From positions 1 to 53,954 of the forward strand of contig CAYURP010000018.1 of assembly GCA_964447175.1 (NCBI GenBank): a stretch of DNA of 53,954 nt. Reading direction: 5' to 3'. This document shows positions 50,279 through 53,954 of this stretch, piece by piece. The notes beneath the pieces are model-generated. The model did not search any database and was not told the DNA's origin. It was given only the letters and a program-made list of their open reading frames with translations. Each line of letters begins with the position of its first letter. Positions within the stretch are counted from its first letter, which is position 1. The position numbers were made by a program, and so were the translations under genes. This DNA is from CAYURP01 sp964447175 (GTDB lineage: Bacteria; Zixibacteria; MSB-5A5; SM23-73-2).

Positions 50279-52480
50279 TTAAAGCTTAATAAGCTCAACT
50301 CGGCGGTTGTTAGCTTTTCCTTCTGGCGTGTCGTTAGTGTCAATTGGCTTTGATTCTCCCCAGCCTTTTGCCTCCAGTCGGGTCGAGTCGATATTGTAAG
50401 TGGAGATAAGGTAGTTCCGCACGGAGTTGGCTCTGTTCTGGGACAGGGTTTGATTGTGCTCATCCGGGCCGTCGCTGTCTGTATGTCCCTCAATTGATAG
50501 CCGAAGCTCTGCATCGTCCTGTAAAAGCTGGCCGATCTCCTGAAGCGTTTTGAATGATTCAGCTTTTATCTTGTAGGAATCCACGTCGAATAGAATGCCG
50601 TGCGTCACTATCTTTCCCGTCTCGTCCAGTTGGTCTCGCATGCTTTTACCTCCCTCAGCGAACCGGAATCCCCTGAAAAGGGTGGGATTATTAGGATCCC
50701 TGTACGGACGTTGACGCAAACAGAAGCCAACCGGGTTGAAGTTCTCCACTTTGGGGACATTGGCCACCCGCTCCTGGTCGATATAGCATTTGATCGAGCG
50801 TTTGGTGGCCATAATCCGCATGGTATGGACACCTTTAGTGAGTTTTTCGGGCAGGATCTTGTTAGCCAGTTGCTTGCTCTTGATTTTTAGTACAGTGCCT
50901 CCCCCATATTCCTCAAGTACTCCAATCTTCTGACCATTACTATCTACCCAATAGATATCAAAGCAATTCCCGGAAAATTTTGGACCGTTATCGTAGAACT
51001 CCAGTTCAACGGTATATTCGGGTGGCAGTGGTGCATCCTTAATTTTGGGACGAATGGAACCTTCATCCGTGCACATGATCCAGAACTCTTTGCCCAATCT
51101 GACCACTTCATACACTCCACGGTCCAGGTTCCAACGATAGGGAAACTCGCCTTCCTCATCCTCTTTCATGTCGTCGTAGAAGATGACTTTGTCACCGGGG
51201 ATGAAGTCATACTTCGTGTAGAGAGTCATATCCTCGGCCACCGGGCCAGAAGGGGGGGTAGGCTTAGCAGATGGTGTTGTTTTTTCAGCAGCGGGTGTGC
51301 CGCCAGACTCCTGGGTATACTGCTCCTGACCTGTATAACGATAATACTCTTCCGGAACTTCCTTTGAGATCATTTCGACTGTCTGGGCCAATGCAGCCCG
51401 GACTGCCTTTTCCATGGGCTCGTTAGAATAGATACTCATATCGCCTGACAGCTCCACATCTTCCACCCAATCTCCAGCGGTCATGTCGGCTGTCCATTTG
51501 CTCGATTTGCCCTCGATTGATTTGGCCTTCAGGACCTTCCCGGTGGAGCTTTCGATGAGTTTAACGTCCATTTCGATCTTGGCTGACTTCGCCTCCACTC
51601 CGATTTTTCCAAGCGCCTTCTTCTTCAGTCCGCCCAGCCCACCACCTTCCTTGACTTCGGGTTCGAAGTCTGTGACGGTCCCCATCACCTGAAGGTCTGC
51701 AGAGCCACCTGCCAAAACGATGAATTTCTCATTGTTGGCCAGAGCGGTTGACAGCATCTCTCCGATGGCAGCTGCCACGTCGTTACTGCATCTGCTTGCT
51801 TCGCTCTTAACTTCGCCCACTGCAATTCGAGCCTTGTCGCCCTGGCTGGTCGGCGTCTCTTTGGCCACATCTGGTATCTGGACAGATTGCTTACCGGGTT
51901 CCCCCATTGTCCTTTTCGTGTAGTCGGATGGAATGTCAAACAGTGCATCGTCTACAGGTCCTTCTTGGATATTCTGCAGCTCCATAGACTTGTCTTTTGA
52001 GGCATGCATGACAATTTTAATTGGGAATTTGAGCTTTTGAGGTACCCACTGGGTCATCACTTCCTGGCCGTTCATTGAGATAAGATACTTGTCGCACTGG
52101 TAGCCATTAACCATTTCCGTCCCCAGATGCTTGCTATCACCTGTGGAGGCCGCATACTTAAGGCTCTGGAACGGATCGTTCATGAGGCTTGTGGGGTCCT
52201 GACTTTCCATTTCCATGTACATTTTCTCCTCGGGCATCGCTACCCGGGTCACGCCGGCAGTCTGGTCTACGATGACGAAGATCTGCCGATTGTCCTCCTC
52301 CAGGTCCATGCGGTACTTCGAGTTCTTGACGTAAATCTTGCCCGTAGTGACATTGCCCTCCTCGCTCAGGATCATATCTGCGGTGAATTGACTTACAGGA
52401 ACAGCATTGCTGCTGGCGAACATCGCGAGTGCAACGATCATTCCGGTAAACCACCCGAATGATATCCTTTTTTGCATCAT
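50279..52480 (-). CDS. Secreted DUF4412 / CsgG-like / OmpA multidomain protein
   Basis: The start is placed at the ATG 52478-52480, which follows AAGGAG; the longer frame adds 12 residues and lacks a site. A signal peptide leads the protein (ISFGWFTGMIVALAMFASSNA). A DUF4412-like domain follows (about 35-195, FTADMILSEEGNVTTGKIYVKNSKYRMDL). Next is a part resembling the CsgG/LpoB type (about 215-390, RIAVGEVKSEASRCSNDVAAAIGEML). A region that may be a beta sandwich follows (about 425-600). An OmpA peptidoglycan-binding domain ends the protein (about 620-733, LSIEGHTDSDGPDEHN and NNRRVELIKL). It is probably a wall-anchored envelope protein. GC in hand-counted lines is about 48-57 percent, above its neighbours, so transfer is possible. 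Confidence 0.85.
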   Translation of the reverse strand: MMQKRISFGWFTGMIVALAMFASSNAVPVSQFTADMILSEEGNVTTGKIYVKNSKYRMDLEEDNRQIFVIVDQTAGVTRVAMPEEKMYMEMESQDPTSLMNDPFQSLKYAASTGDSKHLGTEMVNGYQCDKYLISMNGQEVMTQWVPQKLKFPIKIVMHASKDKSMELQNIQEGPVDDALFDIPSDYTKRTMGEPGKQSVQIPDVAKETPTSQGDKARIAVGEVKSEASRCSNDVAAAIGEMLSTALANNEKFIVLAGGSADLQVMGTVTDFEPEVKEGGGLGGLKKKALGKIGVEAKSAKIEMDVKLIESSTGKVLKAKSIEGKSSKWTADMTAGDWVEDVELSGDMSIYSNEPMEKAVRAALAQTVEMISKEVPEEYYRYTGQEQYTQESGGTPAAEKTTPSAKPTPPSGPVAEDMTLYTKYDFIPGDKVIFYDDMKEDEEGEFPYRWNLDRGVYEVVRLGKEFWIMCTDEGSIRPKIKDAPLPPEYTVELEFYDNGPKFSGNCFDIYWVDSNGQKIGVLEEYGGGTVLKIKSKQLANKILPEKLTKGVHTMRIMATKRSIKCYIDQERVANVPKVENFNPVGFCLRQRPYRDPNNPTLFRGFRFAEGGKSMRDQLDETGKIVTHGILFDVDSYKIKAESFKTLQEIGQLLQDDAELRLSIEGHTDSDGPDEHNQTLSQNRANSVRNYLISTYNIDSTRLEAKGWGESKPIDTNDTPEGKANNRRVELIKL

Positions 52481-52538
52481 TGTCTCCTTCCTCTTTCTGG
52501 TGCTGTATTGCACCACTTAGTTTCATTGTTCTTTAATG

Positions 52539-52566
52539 ATTTTATGTGAGTAGAAATGATATTCAA
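52539..52566 (-). promoter_or_regulatory. Possible promoter of the DUF4412/OmpA gene
   Basis: On the minus strand TTGAAT (52561-52566) is followed after 16 bp by TAAAAT (52539-52544). The leader would be about 50 nt to the ATG at 52480. Confidence 0.4.
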
Positions 52567-53111
52567 GTCCATAAACTTTCCTCAGATACTTATCTGAACG
52601 TTAATTCTCCATAAGAAATAGCGAACGAAACAAATTTCATAAACTAACATCATAACGTTCTGTATGTTTGCAAGGTTGGAGCATTGCCTCACGACGATGT
52701 CAAGATACTTACTGGTCCTGAGGTTGTCAAGATTTTTCTAAGCAGTTTTCCAAAAGAGAGATTCTACCGATACAGCTTGGGGTACTTTGCTGCAGAGGAC
52801 AGATTTGGTGTGATTTAGAGCTCCTTCTCGGATGAGATTCAAACTCTGCTAATTTGCTCAGAAGGACTGAATCCACAATTCTTTTTGTGTGCTTCGATAT
52901 AACCTCAACTGAAACAAAATCAGCTTCTTGGCTAACCTATTGTATACCAGGGGGTAAGCTCAGACCCAATAAATGTCAAACATAAATTTACCTACTTGTG
53001 TAAATTAAATGAGCCGTTTTTTTCCCATATTTCTCTACGGAGGTTTCAGGAATTACCCCCAAAATAATCGCTATTCATTTAAGAAAGTCAGTATAGATGA
53101 TTACTTGTAAC
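52567..53111. other. Intergenic stretch with a possible gene relic
   Basis: No intact gene is visible. A start-less frame of about 54 residues on the plus strand (52654-52818) reads like protein, for example LPHDDVKILTGPEVVKIF and FPKERFYRYSLGYFAAEDRF. It is preceded and followed by stops. It may be a remnant of a lost gene, but I recognise no family. The remainder is AT-rich, with no hairpin of note. Confidence 0.25.
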
Positions 53112-53139
53112 TTGACATAATTCTAATTAAGGTTATTTT
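53112..53139 (+). promoter_or_regulatory. Promoter of the terminal secreted-protein gene
   Basis: TTGACA (53112-53117) is followed after 16 bp by TATTTT (53134-53139). The leader is about 43 nt, with an AAAGGAGAAAC ribosome site before the ATG at 53189. Confidence 0.5.
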
Positions 53140-53188
53140 GATTTGAAGGATTTTAGCTTTTTGAAACAAATTCGCATAAAGGAGAAAC

Positions 53189-53954
53189 ATGAGAAGAAAC
53201 ATTCCATTTATAGCTGCAATTATTTTCTTATTTATTAATTCCACCCTGCTGGCTCTGGATAATCCTGACACCTGCGAAGTAATTTCATTAGATAACATCA
53301 AACCTTATTCCAGGGTAGAGGTTCCGGTAAGGGCATTCACGAATCAGAACTTTTTAGGAGTGGAGTTTGACTTGTTTTTTAAAGCAGACTCAAATGCTTA
53401 CCTTTTTTGCGATTCAGTTCAATGGACAGATTGGTTATGGGATAATACAGATAATCACCTTTATTATTCAGGTGATGGCTCACTTCAATATAGAAAAAGA
53501 GAAAAGGGTGATACCCTGCAGGTAACAATTTTTGCAACTTGGATAGACGGTTATTTACCTCCCAAAGATTCCATTCTGGCCATCATTCACCTCCGACTAG
53601 GAGAGATCGTGGTTACCGAACCCGATAATGAGGATATCTGGGAGGCGGAGGATTCTGAGAGCATCAGATGGATTTCGAATTCTCCCTGGGATACGAAAGA
53701 CTCAATCGAAATTGACACTATGCGTTGGTTTGATACTGGAGACCCCCAGCCTGACATTCGCTTTGTTAATATACAAAGTCAAGATGTAGCAGGGGAGTTC
53801 AAGCCGGGATACTTGGTTCGATCTACCCAGACCTCAGACAGCGTGAAGATAGAATACTCGTCGGATGCTGGTAAAACATGGAACCTTGTGGTCTCCAGTA
53901 CACCCAATGATTCGGAGTATCTCTGGTCTCCAATTCCCGACACTCCCTCTGATT
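53189..53954 (+). CDS. Secreted protein with Ig-like/cell-surface repeats, 5' part (runs off the window)
   Basis: The frame is open from the ATG at 53189 to the window end (255 codons seen), with AAAGGAG just upstream. It starts with a signal peptide (about 1-22, RRNIPFIAAIIFLFINSTLLA). The next 130 residues look like a beta-sandwich, cohesin-like domain (VEVPVRAFTNQNFLGVEFDL). A later segment, IEYSSDAGKTWNLVVS, with SEYLWSPIP, is a common pattern in large secreted and cell-surface proteins of FCB-type bacteria, which often end in a sorting domain. The C-terminus is not in the window, so the anchor and any enzyme domain are unknown. Confidence 0.8.
   Translation, partial: MRRNIPFIAAIIFLFINSTLLALDNPDTCEVISLDNIKPYSRVEVPVRAFTNQNFLGVEFDLFFKADSNAYLFCDSVQWTDWLWDNTDNHLYYSGDGSLQYRKREKGDTLQVTIFATWIDGYLPPKDSILAIIHLRLGEIVVTEPDNEDIWEAEDSESIRWISNSPWDTKDSIEIDTMRWFDTGDPQPDIRFVNIQSQDVAGEFKPGYLVRSTQTSDSVKIEYSSDAGKTWNLVVSSTPNDSEYLWSPIPDTPSD

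Overview
The window reads as one stretch of chromosome from a free-living, diderm (Gram-negative type), probably anaerobic bacterium. The outer membrane is indicated by LptF/LptG, a full Tol-Pal cluster, OmpA-type proteins and several lipoproteins. Two radical-SAM enzymes, one with a cobalamin-binding domain, fit an anaerobe. The mixture of DUF2723, CdaA, a short-type S-adenosylhomocysteine hydrolase, a bifunctional PGI/PMI, PolX and soluble PTS proteins resembles little-cultured FCB-related candidate phyla such as Zixibacteria. That placement is inference from gene content; there is no rRNA here to test it. No rRNA, tRNA, insertion sequence, prophage or CRISPR array was seen.

Layout. 1-3.7 kb: the 3' part of an alpha/beta hydrolase, a propeller-repeat lipoprotein, a decayed second copy of the hydrolase tail, and an NtrC-type regulator. 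3.7-4.25 kb: repeat-filled intergenic DNA. 4.2-13.7 kb: RNase R, an ECF sigma/anti-sigma/two LTxxQ-protein operon, MreB, a YhaM-like nuclease, and lptF-lptG. 13.9-29 kb: a long minus-strand run holding ahcY, metK, a sugar nucleotidyltransferase, pgi/pmi, ptsI, ptsH, dprA, obg, cdaA, folP, folE, ftsH, hpt and tilS. 29-38 kb: a methyltransferase, PAP2 protein, rsmI, two radical-SAM proteins, nadE, ssb and a DUF2723 membrane protein. 37.9-43.6 kb: the Tol-Pal cluster (tolQ-tolR-TonB/TolA-like-tolB-pal-ybgF) with another TonB upstream. 43.8-49.9 kb: YihY, an AI-2E-type exporter, PolX split by a stop codon, ligA and a small Lys-rich protein. 50.3 kb to the end: a large DUF4412/CsgG-like/OmpA protein and the start of a secreted protein that runs off the window.

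The genes are mostly housekeeping: envelope building and energised envelope tethering, nucleotide and folate metabolism, methyl-cycle enzymes, and DNA repair. Vegetative promoters of the TTGAC(A/T)-N16-18-TAnnnT type can be read upstream of several operons.

The most unusual content is non-coding. (i) A family of short hairpins carries GTAG (or GTAA) at the foot of one strand, often as inverted pairs, which is the layout of REP/REPIN elements mobilised by RAYT transposases. (ii) Four degenerate arrays have an exact 7-bp period, and one forms both the end of rsmI and the start of the next gene. (iii) A duplicated hydrolase tail has a non-coding part that is far better conserved than its coding part. 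In addition, polX carries a single in-frame TAG that separates its HhH domain from its polymerase/PHP part. I did not find a convincing new multi-gene system; the repeat families and the PolX interruption are the best leads.
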